The position numbers were made by a program, and so were the translations under genes. A stretch of 64,000 bases of DNA from Adiantum capillus-veneris (taxonomy: Eukaryota; Streptophyta; Polypodiopsida; Polypodiales; Pteridaceae), in the NCBI GenBank assembly GCA_014529385.2, contig CM043960.1, forward strand, positions 39,161,281 through 39,225,280, given 5' to 3'. Under the pieces are notes generated by a model. The model saw nothing but the letters and a program-made list of their open reading frames with translations. It did not search any database and was not told the origin of the DNA. Positions 13,284 to 22,869 of the stretch are shown piece after piece. Within the stretch, counting starts at the first letter, position 1. Every line of letters begins with the position of its first letter.

Positions 13284-13469
13284 ATGAGTAGTGACGAGGA
13301 TGTGGGGCCGTCCAACCGAAACACCTATCTCTCAACAAGGATCTTATGTCCTTGTAATCAATGCAAGCATGTTGTGCAACGGACAAGACGTGTTTCTTTG
13401 CAGCACGTTCACGAATTTGGCGAGTTCGATCCATCTATTATGGATCGAGTTGTTGCCAATTATAACTAG
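13284..13469 (+). pseudogene. CACTA transposase N-terminal exon (transposase-associated domain)
   Basis: The frame starting MSSDEDVGPSNRN contains ILCPCNQCKHVVQRTRR and VHEFGEFDPSIMDRV. The C-P-C-x2-C pattern followed by H-x-x-E-F-G-F-x-P matches the transposase-associated zinc-binding domain at the N-terminus of plant CACTA transposases. It is preceded by a conserved (GA)n tract at 13170-13220 that also occurs in copy 2. The frame closes after 61 codons and no catalytic domain follows, so the product would be a lone DNA- or protein-binding fragment. In copy 2 the same start (MSSDEDVG) is present at 43983 but this domain is deleted, so the two copies carry complementary parts. Confidence 0.75.
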
Positions 13470-13674
13470 ACCTAGTGGAGGGGCGAGCAACATCTATGAG
13501 CAGAGACGCATCACCTCCTTTGCGATTGCAGCCTCAGTCTCCATTGCACCTAGAGCGCAGTGCTTTACAAGATACGTAGAATGCACACGAGAGACAAATT
13601 CACAAGAACTTTACAGGAATCTCTCTACACAGGAATCCCTCTCTCTTTATGAGTCCTCTGTGTGTGTGTGTGTG

Positions 13675-13684
<10 letters not shown>

Positions 13685-13718
<34 letters not shown>
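13685..13718 (+). repeat. (CT)n microsatellite conserved between CACTA copies
   Basis: A pure CT tract followed by ACTTGTCCATGTTTTCTTCT, which also follows the (CT)n at 46832-46874 in copy 2. Confidence 0.9.
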
Positions 13719-13721
<3 letters not shown>

Positions 13722-13780
13722 GTCCATGTTTTCTTCTCCATTCAATATTAAGATCAAATGTTCGTGTGTTTAATGCAAGT

Positions 13781-14596
13781 ATGGATGATGATGAGTTTCT
13801 TTCTTCTTTATCACCCTGACAGAGGCAGTGGTACGAGGATCGTCATCGCTCTGGAGCACCATCACATCGTTCTACTCCTTCAGCGTCTCCCTCTGTTTCG
13901 GAGCATTCAGCACGCCCCGAAGCTTTGGTGTCGATGAGATGATCTTCACAATCGTTTAGGCACCAACGCTCTAGTGGTGGCGACGGCGGCGGTTGTGGGG
14001 ATACCGCCGTTGATGCCTCGACACCGCCTCGTGTTAGACAAGGCTCTTTACCTTCCCCTTCTTTGCCTGCCTTCACACCAGCCACATCATCGCCATCTAT
14101 GCTAGGTTTTGTGCGGCTGACGGCCGTTCCTGGCTACACACCACTACCTACTCCTCCGAAAGTCACCCCAGTCGACACTTCTTGCTTTGGGACCCAGACT
14201 CTAGTGGAGACACCTGATATCCATATCCCCATTGAGGACACGCCGTTAGAGACCCCTACCAGGACACCCAGGTTCACGTGTCACAGGCGAGAGGGATTGC
14301 CTTACTTCGTCGACTTCAGCGGCGGCATCATCTTGGATGATGAAGGCAAGAAGGTAATCTCGCGCATGTGTGGTCTTTGCTCTCAGGTGTTTAGACACTT
14401 TATACTAAACACCTAGAGTGAAGTACCAAGTGAATTAAAAGATAGAGTCATCAGCATGTTGCATGACAAGTTTCCCGTGTCAACACGGAATGATCGCTTC
14501 AATGAAGACCTGATGAAGGTTCGAATGCGTGAATACTGCAAGCACAAGCGTTCTGAAGTGCAAAAAGCAATAAAGCATGTTCGCATTGCTCTTTAG
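13781..14596 (+). pseudogene. CACTA second protein (Transposase_24-like), copy 1
   Basis: The frame begins MDDDEFLSSLSP and continues through a serine/proline/threonine-rich region (PLPTPPKVTPVDTS) into DFSGGIILDDEGKKVI, SQVFRHFILNT, LKDRVISMLHDKFPVS and MKVRMREYCKHKR. The last segment is the plant Transposase_24 (Ptta/En/Spm) domain, present more completely at 57565-57849. In-frame stops occur after LSSLSP, in the serine-rich part (MR*SS) and after FILNT. Copy 2 has intact codons at these places but its own stops elsewhere, so the ancestral frame can be read by comparison. The 3' end is truncated after KAIKH. In En/Spm the second protein binds subterminal repeats; that role is inferred here. 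Confidence 0.75.
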
Positions 14597-15490
14597 GTTT
14601 GGTAGTTACGTCTATTTCTACTTTTAAATTCTAACATAATGGATTCTTTGTATGTTTTGAACAGTGCCACCAAATTTTTTTCCAATCCCATACCAGGTCT
14701 CCTCGATTCAAACCCATCTGCATCGTGGGTCCCTTTCTTGTGCCTACTCCCACGCTCATACTTATGCCCATGTTGGGAGCCATACCCATTAGCATAGCAA
14801 GAGGAACTATTGCACTCGCACCCCAACCCCATGTCTTGAACCAGAACAAATCGATTTTCATATGCTTATTATACTCTTTCCTGTCCACAAGTGTCATCAT
14901 TTATTCTTTTAGTTTGCAATTGATCAAAATCGATACCTATGTCTACTCAAGGATTTCTTTTAGCTGCCAAAAAATAAAGGAGAACGTGAGTAACAAGTTC
15001 AAACTAGAAAATTACAACAATAAAAGAAGTATCAAGAATCTTATGGCTTGCTATGTTCAAATCAATCAAGCCCTTGCTAAGGCTATCAACCTAAATAGCC
15101 GAGCTTGTTTCGAACCATTTTTCCTATTGCAATCTTATGCTCCCTGATTTTCCCTCGCTAGCTATCTCACCAATTGGAAATGATGGGTTAGAAGAAGATG
15201 TATACTAGGATTGGCCTATATAAAAAGCCCTCGATAAAGCAGGTTGAGAAGCTGCTGATACATTTAGTGAGAAATTTGGTTGCGACACATAGTTAGAAAG
15301 AGAGCCGGAAGTGTTGAAACCATCAAGCCCCTCTAACACTCGCAACTTGATTTGCTGAGTGAAGGCGGACAATGTGTTAATGTATCAACAATGGCACTAG
15401 CCACAATCGTCGGGACACCTCCTTTGAGTCAATGCCTAGGGTTGTGTAGATGGGTGGTGGCTTGATGGCCACCTTAACAATCGTTGAACT
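14597..15490. other. No recognisable gene
   Basis: Short frames on both strands with no known motif. A minus-strand frame (14832-14593) rich in Gly, Ser and Tyr and a plus-strand frame (14725-15147) overlap each other and neither shows homology that I recognise. Confidence 0.35.
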
Positions 15491-15494
15491 TGTA

Positions 15495-16015
15495 GAACCT
15501 GAACATGGTCGGACAAGGGCCACACACCATGGGGCAAGAGCCACGTGTAGGCATCACCCATATGGCCACCTAATTGATGCATGAGATTGAGGAAGAGAAC
15601 TCGTAGCAAAAAAAGTCTGATAAAAAGAGAGGTGCCAGAGCCTTCACATCATCCACGCTCGCGGATGATGGGGGGCTCCAACTCCCACCTTTTTTTTTTC
15701 GTTTAGCATGGTTTGAATGCGTTGACGATGTCCTTCAAAGTGTGCAATCTTGAAAAACACACACACACACATACACTCTCTCTCTCTCTCTCTCTCTCAA
15801 TGTCTTGCAAATATTAGCTATGAAACATGGTCGCACAAGGGCCGCATACGATGGGGCAAGAGCCACGCGTAGGCATCACAAATATGGCCACCTAATTGAT
15901 GCAGAGAACGACTCTAGGAAAAAGTCTTAAAAAAAGAGAGGAGCGCGCGCGCGGATGAGGGGCGGCTCTAGTCCCCCCATTTTTTCGCTTAGCATGGAGG
16001 CGGACATTGACAAAG
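15495..16015 (+). repeat. Direct repeat pair (about 15502-15712 and 15828-15995)
   Basis: Both copies share ACATGGTCG(G/C)ACAAGGGCC, ATGGGGCAAGAGCCACG, TAGGCATCAC, TATGGCCACCTAATTGATGC, then GGATGA.GGG and CGYTTAGCATGG. The second copy continues into GAGGCGGACATTGACAAAGC, which occurs again at 17371-17400. A (CA)n(CT)n tract lies between them. Non-coding, probably an old dispersed repeat. Confidence 0.65.
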
Positions 16016-16329
16016 CTCTTCAACAACCGATGCCCAGCTCGCTAATTTCTACTGTGCTGGCCATCTCGCATGCACTTTGAAGATGGGTAGCGAACACGTC
16101 AACTCAATTAAGCTGTATTTTCACTTTGGTGTAGAAGATGCAGTTGCGAGAGAGTGTTTGCTGAGGTATTGTCATGAGTTGTGTGAGAATTAAGTTTGTG
16201 ATAGTGTCAAACTTTCTTGATCCATGTCCAACAGTGGAAACTCTCAGGGAAGTTTGCCATGAGGCTCCAGTCTTTTATTTAGACAGGTAGTCTTTAAAGA
16301 AGTGATGATATCTGCAACAGGGTTTTTTT

Positions 16330-16358
16330 TGCCGGGGGGGGGGGGGGGGGGGGGGGCG
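16330..16358. repeat. Poly-G tract
   Basis: Some 20 or more consecutive G followed by CGG. The minus-strand open frame through it gives a poly-proline artefact. On the minus strand a sequence TTGGTGGTGCCAGGTGGGAC near 16640 looks a little like an LTR/primer-site junction, but I cannot confirm it. Confidence 0.85.
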
Positions 16359-16679
16359 GTTTAGCAAGCCGGAGTATAAGAGTTAGCCGGTCATGACCCC
16401 GCGCCTGGATGAGGCAAAGGCGGGCAGCGCTAGCCATGAACGTGTCTGATGATGGATCGACCAAGTGCCTCAAAGCCAGGATTGCCTGGATGAGCACAAG
16501 GTAAGTTCTGCCACAGCTTGTTCTGCATTGAACACACATGGTACTCCCCACAGTGGAATCCAAAGCAGGGCAGGAAATGCAGCGATGTTGGAAGTGTAGA
16601 CTAGTGTATCTGTGATGTTCCAGTCCCACCTGGCACCACCAATGTTCGTGATAAATCATTTTCCCAAACGTGCACAATT

Positions 16680-17470
16680 CCTTTTTTTAAACCTCTGGTT
16701 CCGAACCGGCGTTATTGAATTTTCCAAGCGGCACAATCGTAAGCTGAGATTCTTTTCCCTAAACACTGCCCACCATTGAGTTTTATGTCCTGGTTACTGC
16801 TGTATGAAAGTCAACAGGTATGATAAGCCCACCGTCTTAGATGAGTCCCAGGGCTGAGATGTGTACATCCTGGCTACTGTTGTTGAAGTATATTCTGATG
16901 CCTGGCGAAACGGCCCTGGTTGCCAGTAGCAGGTTATGACAGTGAAGGGACTTTTATACCCCTGGTATTCTTCCCAAATGGCCCAGCGCTGTTTCTTAAG
17001 TAATTATGTCACAAGGACTGATATTAGTGGCACTTACTATTGGAATTATTTAAAGTTGGCCATTTTGTTCAAAATTTTCTTCTTCGTAGAAGTCTCTGTT
17101 TTGTGCTGTGAAGACTTGTATTAATTCTGACCATATACTGCATATTGTTTTTGTCCTTTTTTGGTTTTAAGCGGGGACTTAGCAGCCAAATGAGCATGCT
17201 TCATAGCAGACTTCAAAGGCAACTTATACAGCTAGAGGTATATTAGTTGACAGAGCCATTGAGCTTGGGAGAGCTCGATGCCCTCATAGACCATGACATT
17301 GATAGAGGCTCCGTCATAGGACCAAGAGTATTCTAGCACGACATGAGAGAGGCCCAACATCACTATTCATAGAGGCGGACATTGACAAAGCTCTTCAACA
17401 ACTGATGCAGTACTTTCTAGGACAACACCCCAATGTGAGGCATTCTCAAGCATTGATGATGATGATGATA
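16680..17470. other. Possible LTR-like promoter region, no gene
   Basis: Contains GGGACTTTTATACCCCTGG near 16948, a TATA-like core of the kind seen in LTRs, preceded by a direct repeat (ACATCCTGGCTACTG / GTCCTGGTTACTG). No coding signal. Confidence 0.3.
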
Positions 17471-17601
17471 ATTTTAGTCTTTCACTTCATTTTTATTTTT
17501 CTATCTAGACATTGGATTAGATCCACTAAGATTGTATCAGTTTGGTCTCATAGGTAATTTTGGCCTTTTGAAGACGTTTAATATAATATTTCATTTCATT
17601 T

Positions 17602-17647
<46 letters not shown>

Positions 17648-17936
17648 GGTAGGCAGGTAGCTGATCATCAAGGACTTGTGTTTTATTCACTAGAGCACCT
17701 AATTTGGCATACAAACCTATTAAAACATTTTCAAGCACAGTTCCCTCCCCCAACGGATCCTGTTTCATGATATCGTATATTCTCTCCTTTTTCAAGTGGT
17801 TGAATGTTGGAACAAGCTTTCAATCATAATTTTAGTCTTTCACTTTCATTTTTATTTTTGTACCCAAACATTGGATTAGATCCACTAAGATTGTATCAAT
17901 TTGCTCTCATAGACATTTAATATAACATTTCATTTC

Positions 17937-17976
<40 letters not shown>

Positions 17977-18105
17977 ATAGAGCACCACATTTGGCATACA
18001 TATCCACTAAAGCATTTCCACGCACGGTTCCCTCTCCCAATAGATTTTTTTTCATGATATCATCATAATTTTCTCTCCTTTTTCAAGTTGAATACTAGAA
18101 CAAGA
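17470..18105 (+). repeat. Tandem duplication of about 350 bp with diverging microsatellite
   Basis: Copy A (17470-17815) and copy B (17820-18105) share TAATTTTAGTCTTTCACTT, ATTGGATTAGATCCACTAAG, TTTAATATAA(T/C)ATTTCATTT, then a microsatellite, then GAGCACC.(A)ATTTGGCATACA, GGTTCCCTC and TTTCATGATATC. The microsatellite is (GT)n(GA)n in copy A and (CT)n in copy B, so the repeat type changed after duplication. Non-coding. Confidence 0.75.
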
Positions 18106-18459
18106 TTTTATAAGCGACACATAGGTGACTACATCAAGATGCTTTGAATTGCAATGCAAGTACGCATATAAATATAAGACTATAGCTGCCTATGCCTCAA
18201 AGGCACCTCAACATGATTGGTATAAGATTTTTTAATGGCAGAAAACACATAATATTATAAAACTAAAACCTTACATCACATGGTCGCCTCCCTAATTTGT
18301 ACAACAACTTTGAACATGCTTCTTCTAGAGATATGAATATTGTTTTTGCTTTTGCTCTCCCTTGATTGCACTATGTAGTATAGACTTTTCTCATGTCATA
18401 ATAATATTAAAGATGTCATTGGTGTAATCTTCTGCTTCAAAAGCTCAAAAAATAAGTTA

Positions 18460-19650
18460 CAATTGTAAAACTCGAAACTGGAAGCTCGCAAAAATAAAAT
18501 CCCCATTTGTATGGACCTTGACAAGCTCAATTTGCTTATCTGCCAACACATTCCGTATGCAGTGATACATCACCTTTATGTGTTTTGTTTTGGCATGAAA
18601 CAAGGGATTTCTTGCCAAACCAATGGCAGTCTATTACAATACAACATTAGAACCTGCTAACTCTTGTCCAAATCTCCCACTAAACGTGACAACCAAAATG
18701 CTTCCTTGCTAGCGCAACATACTCAACCTCTATAGTGGAAGAGGACGTACAATTTTGAAGATATATATAATCTCCAAGAAATATACCCTTCAACAAATAT
18801 GAAAATATAGTTAGATGTAGACTTCTTGTTGTCTACATTTCCTACATTTCCTTGCCAAAGCAATAGCACTCTAACTATCTCAATACAACACTAGAATCTA
18901 CTGACCCGTGTCTAGATCTCCGAGGAAGCATACCAACCATAATGCATCCTTGCTAGGCCTCTGATACTGCAACATACTCTACCTCTATAATGGAAGAGGA
19001 CATACGATTTTGAAGGCATGATCTCCAAGGAACAAATCTTAAAATATAGCTAGATGAAGACTTCCTATTGTCTACGTTCCCTACATTTCCTTGCCAAAGC
19101 AATGCCACTTGCCTATCACAATACAACACTAGAAATTACTAAGTCCTGACCCTTATCCAGATTTCCCACTAAACATACCAACCAAAATGCTTCCTTGTTG
19201 GCCTTTGACATTGCAAAATACTCAGCCTCTATATTGGGAGAGGACATACAAATCTTGAAGACATGATCTCCAAGAAACAATCCCTTCAACAAATATGAAA
19301 ATATAGCTAGATGTAAACTTCTTATTGTCAAGATTTCCTACATAATCTATGTCCACCTATCCAACCATGGATACATCACCATTCCTGAAGCATAACCTAC
19401 ATTCCCTACATAATCTATGTCTACCTATCCAACCATGGATGCGTCACTATTCTTGAAGCATAATCACTTGCTTGCCATACCTTTTAAGTACACGAGGATA
19501 TGTTTCATTGCATCTCAATGCTTCTGGCCAAGGATAGCCATGAAACGGTTCACAATTCCCATTGCAAATGTAGTGTTTGGTCTCATAGCCACCATAGTAT
19601 ACGTGAAACTGCCCATTTCTAAGGAATAATGTCCAATGGAAAAGATAAGT
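18460..19650 (-). pseudogene. Ty1/copia reverse transcriptase C-terminus and RNase H remnant with internal triplication
   Basis: Read on the minus strand, 19640-19430 gives MGSFTYTMVAMRPNTTFAMG followed by VNRFMA and KHILVYLKGM, the end of copia RT and the connector to RNase H, as in the better copy at 41490-41650. The RNase H segment (EAEYFAMSKANKEAFWLVCL in one unit) is repeated three times with a 240-bp period (18611-18850, 18851-19090, 19091-19330). The innermost unit then runs into IGLARNPLFHAKTKHIKVMY and DKQIELVKVHTNGDF, the usual end of copia RNase H. Frameshifts and stops are frequent, so it is dead. It might belong to the same broken element as the gag part at 28.5-30.35 kb (same strand, right order), but this is inference. 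Confidence 0.75.
18611..19330 (-). repeat. 240-bp tandem triplication inside copia RNase H
   Basis: CTTGCCAAA.CAATG.CA recurs at 18611, 18851 and 19091, giving an even 240-bp period. Each unit holds the same RNase H codons around the T-E-A-E-Y motif, with substitutions between units. Confidence 0.85.
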
Positions 19651-19654
19651 TAGC

Positions 19655-20228
19655 CCTAGAGTGATGGGCGTATATACAATGCACGGGGGGGAAAACCATG
19701 AAGATCCTCAATGCCTCCCCTTTTGCATATTGAAATTTTGTAAGCCTGTAAGGTTTCCAGTTTCTGAAACCTTAAAGATTGTATAAAGCTTAATTCAACT
19801 GATATGATTATTGAAAAAGCAATGTAGAATTGTTCGACAGCGGCAAATATTGGTATTTTTGAAATCTTAAGCACAACAAACCCCGAGCTAGAAATTTTCA
19901 GATTTAAATTTGGACAAAAACTGACCCCGCTAGTCCTTCCAGAAGATTCAATGTAAATTAAATTATTAAGAAAAATTGAAGGGTTGCAGTAATCATTTAA
20001 GCATAGACTTTAATAAAGGCCTCCTAGATATTTACAAGATATTTTACCAATTAAGCAAAAATAGGTCAAAATATAGCAGAATTGATATTTTAAAAGCTGG
20101 CAGGTAATGGGAGGGTCATCATTGACCTTCCAGGGACTCATTTAGCAGCAAGGGGCGTTTTTGGAGCTGCAAGGCTGCTTGGGATACAAGTTACTACCAT
20201 TTTCCAGCCTATGAGTGCCCAGAAACCT
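19655..20228. other. Non-coding region upstream of a TATA-like core
   Basis: No coding frame. It leads into the TATA-like site at 20229 and may be part of an LTR whose partner is not visible. Confidence 0.3.
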
Positions 20229-20236
20229 ATAAATAT
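20229..20236 (+). promoter_or_regulatory. TATA-like core (TATAAATA)
   Basis: CCTATAAATATGACCC lies about 30-40 bases before a candidate start region rich in CACTCTCTCTC. A very similar core (CCTATAAATAGGACCC) occurs at 38789-38804, suggesting two members of one element family. Function is inferred from sequence only. Confidence 0.4.
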
Positions 20237-20399
20237 GACCCTTGCTTCACAATTTCAGACAGACTCGGAGCCTTGGCACACTCTCTCTCATCTAGAGAGA
20301 CCGCTACACAGAAATCACTAGAGATTAATCTCTAATTGATTAACTTCAATGGCAATTAGTATAATCCTTCTTAATTAGCAAGGCTAGATTAATTTATTT

Positions 20400-22115
20400 T
20401 CTTAATAAATTAAAGATTAGGCCTATGTATACTCATAAATATCTCTTAATTAAATATTCTCTGTTGATTGTTGTAATTAAGCTTGGGAATATTAAGCTAA
20501 TTAATTATCCTATCATATAAGGGCTGAAATTAACCAAATTAACCATAAATTAATGGAAAATATATTAATTAAGTTTAAATTAAGTTGAGATAATTATCGG
20601 AGCTGCATTAGATAGTCATTAAGCTAGGAAAATTATCTTATAATTTTTTGAGTAATTTTCATAAATAATTAGATATAATTACATTGTTTTTTTTTAGAGA
20701 AAATTAAAGGGAAAAAAAATCAAACTGATTCAAAATGTTTTGAGTGATTTATTAGAGCTTAATTATATGTTAGGAAACCCGTGATAATTATGTCAAGCTC
20801 AAATAATTAATTTACCTAATTACTTTAACAGAAACACTCTGTTTTTAGGACAAATTAAAAGGGGGAAATTAGTAAATTGATTCAAATTACTTTGAGTTAT
20901 TTATCAGAGGTTAATTCTATGTTAGGAAACCCATGATAATTATCTCAAGCTCAGATAATTAGTTTACCTAATTATTTTAGCAAAAATACTCTATTTTTAG
21001 GACAAATTAAAATATGGAAATTAATAAATTGATTCAAATTGATTTGAGTTATTTATTAGAGGTTAATTACATGTTAAAAAGATCATGATAATTATTTCAA
21101 GCTCATATAATTAATTTACCTAATTACTTTAGCATAAATAGTCTGTTTTTAGGACAAATTAAAAGGGGCAAATTAGTAAATTGATTCAAATTGCTTTGAG
21201 TTATTTATCAGAGGTTAATTATATATTATAAAACCATGATTATTATATCAAGGTCAGATAATTAATTTACCTAATTACTTTAGAAAAAATACTCTAATTT
21301 TAGAACAAATTAAAAGGGGGAAATTAGTAAACTGATTGAAATTGATTTGAGTTATTTATAAGAGGTTATTTATATGTTATCAAACCCATGATAATTATGT
21401 CAAGCTCAAATAGTTAATTTACTTAATTATTTTAGCAGAAATACTCTATTATTAGGACAAATTAAAAGAGAGAAAATAGTAAATTGATTCAAATTGCTTT
21501 GAGTTATTTATTAGAGGTTAATTACATGTTAGGGAGCCCATGATAATTATATCAAGCTCAGATAATTAATTTACTTAATTACTTTAGCAGACTTACTCTA
21601 TTTTTGGGACAAATTAAAAGGGGGAAATAAGAAATTTGATTCAAAATACTTTGAGTTACTTATTAGAGGTTAATTATATGTTAGAAAACCTATGAGAATT
21701 ATTTAAAGCTCAGATAAATAATTTATCTAATTACTTTAGCAGAATTACTCGGTTTTTAGGACAAATTAAAAGAGGGAAATTAGCAAATTGATTCAAAATA
21801 CTTTGAGTTATTGATCAAAGGTTAATCACACCTTAGAAAACCCGTGATAATTATGTTACTTTCATATAATTAATTTACCTAATTATCTCAATAAAACTAC
21901 ATTATTTTTAGGGGAAAATAAAAGGGGGAAAATAGTAAATTAATCCAAAATCCTTTGATATAATTATCAAAGGTGGAACACATCTTGAGAAATCCATTAT
22001 AAATATCCCAACCTCTGATAAATAGTTTAAATACTTATCTTCATTAAAAGTAATCAATTTTGTGTATAAAATAGAGAAATAAAATTAGTAAATGAATTTA
22101 TTTAATTACCAAATA
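20400..22115 (+). repeat. Satellite-like array of 152-bp AT-rich monomers (about 10-11 copies)
   Basis: The anchor CAAATTAAAA recurs at 20851, 21003, 21155, 21306, 21458, 21610 and 21762, with diverged versions near 20700, 21914 and 22066, so spacing is 151-152 throughout. Each monomer holds AAATTAGTAAATTGATTCAA, TTTGAGTTATTTAT.AGAGG, TTAATTA.ATGTTA, GATAATTAT.TCAAGCTCA, GATAATTAATTTACCTAATT and CTCT.TTTTTAGGAC. Outer copies are more diverged than inner ones. There is no coding capacity. It lies just downstream of a TATA-like core, so it may sit in the untranslated leader of an old retroelement or may be an independent satellite. Confidence 0.92.
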
Positions 22116-22289
22116 ACTAATTTAGGTTCAAAATTACTATTGAAGGTTGGAAAAATTACCTCAGCATCAATGGTCATTATAACAAATTACTATCAGGAAA
22201 TTTTTGCCTAAATTAGACCATAAGTATAGGAGGAAAAGGTTATAAATCAAATTTATGAAAATTCCTGAAGATAGAACATATTCAATTGC

Positions 22290-22420
22290 AATTTAGGGTG
22301 AGTAATCCATTAGCCGATAGAAGATGGAGAAGATGGCAATTTAGGGTGAGTAATCCATTTCCCATAATTACCATTTAATTTGGGAAGCCCTTTAACTAGG
22401 TTGCCATCTTCTCCATCTTC
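22290..22420. repeat. Short direct and inverted repeats
   Basis: CAATTTAGGGTGAGTAATCC occurs twice, about 45 bases apart (near 22290 and 22336). AGATGGAGAAGATGGCA near 22322 is inverted at about 22401-22420 (TGCCATCTTCTCCATCT), giving a possible stem of 17 bp. Confidence 0.75.
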
Positions 22421-22557
22421 ATTACTATGCTATTATGCTATGTTAAGCAAGAAGAGTGATGATAAGTGAGGAACTATTTCTTTCTCCTATGAACGATTCT
22501 TCTTCCTCTTCCCTACCCTCATTCTCCGCTAGCTCTCTCCACCTTCGAAGGTGTTTG
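22415..22557 (+). repeat. Left part of an older Ty3-type LTR, split by the 5.6-kb element
   Basis: GCTAGCTCTCTCCACCTTCGA and AGGTGTTTG, joined to GAGGCCTTGGAACTGAG at 28141, match the minus-strand LTR at 2145-2730 (CTAGCTCTCACCATCTTTGA, AGGTGTGTGAGGTCTTGG). The continuity across 22557/28137 shows that the retrotransposon between them inserted into this LTR. Confidence 0.75.
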
Positions 22558-22710
22558 TGTCATGCCAAGGGTAGGACTAGACGGGCACGGCCCGGGCAAT
22601 GTGCCGAACACACATGCAGTAAAGGGGTCTATATATAGAAGAGGGCCAGGGGCCTATATATAGGATGGTTGGGAGGTTATTCGCATGTCGGTCTACCCAT
22701 TGGTCTCACA
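22558..22710 (+). repeat. 5' LTR (153 bp)
   Basis: TGT...ACA ends, GC-rich middle (GGGCACGGCCCGGGCAATG). It differs from the 3' LTR at CCGAACAC vs CCGGACAC and ACCCATTGG vs ACCCGTTGG. Confidence 0.95.
22628..22665 (+). promoter_or_regulatory. Twin TATA-like cores in the LTR
   Basis: GGTCTATATATAGAAG and GGCCTATATATAGGAT lie 26 bases apart inside the LTR, each a self-complementary CTATATATAG. They are the obvious candidates for the RNA polymerase II start region of this element. The same pair is in the 3' LTR. Confidence 0.6.
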
Positions 22711-22711
22711 T

Positions 22712-22723
22712 TGGTATTAGAGC
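22712..22723 (+). other. Primer binding site (tRNA-iMet)
   Basis: TGGTATTAGAGC, 11 of 12 matches to the initiator tRNA-Met primer site, one base after the 5' LTR. Confidence 0.9.
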
Positions 22724-22869
22724 TCAAGGGAGAAGCAGGGGAGCTATGGAGGAGGGATGCACGACGACTCTTCTCGCTCTCTTTTTCTCTCTCTCGATCT
22801 CTCTCTCTGGCCTTAAGGAAGGGAGAAGGCACGGAGGGCTGTATGGAGTCTCTCCCATGGTGGATTTGA

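Larger units (their letters stand above)
11523..14596 (+). mobile_element. CACTA (En/Spm) transposon copy 1, internally deleted and 3'-truncated
   Basis: The left end begins CACTACAAGAGGT, the terminal repeat of plant CACTA elements; its reverse complement ends copy 2 at 58766. Directly inside are repeated subterminal motifs of the type (A/T)TAGCGACG and TCGCTAT (11540-11665), the usual transposase-binding repeats. Then follow microsatellites, an AT minisatellite, a transposase-associated N-terminal exon (13284-13469) and a Transposase_24-type second gene (13781-14596). The catalytic transposase is missing: after the first exon the sequence jumps to a segment homologous to one arm of the large inverted repeat of copy 2. 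The 3' end is lost near 14580. The three bases before the left end are TAT. This is a deletion derivative. Confidence 0.85.

Noticed and set aside
13843-14085. Minus-strand frames opposite the CACTA second gene (also 57002-57316).
   Set aside because: They mirror the Ser/Pro-rich coding region on the plus strand, which has the conserved domain.
16294-16677. 127-codon minus-strand frame with a poly-proline end.
   Set aside because: The proline run is the poly-G tract and the rest shows no homology that I can recognise.
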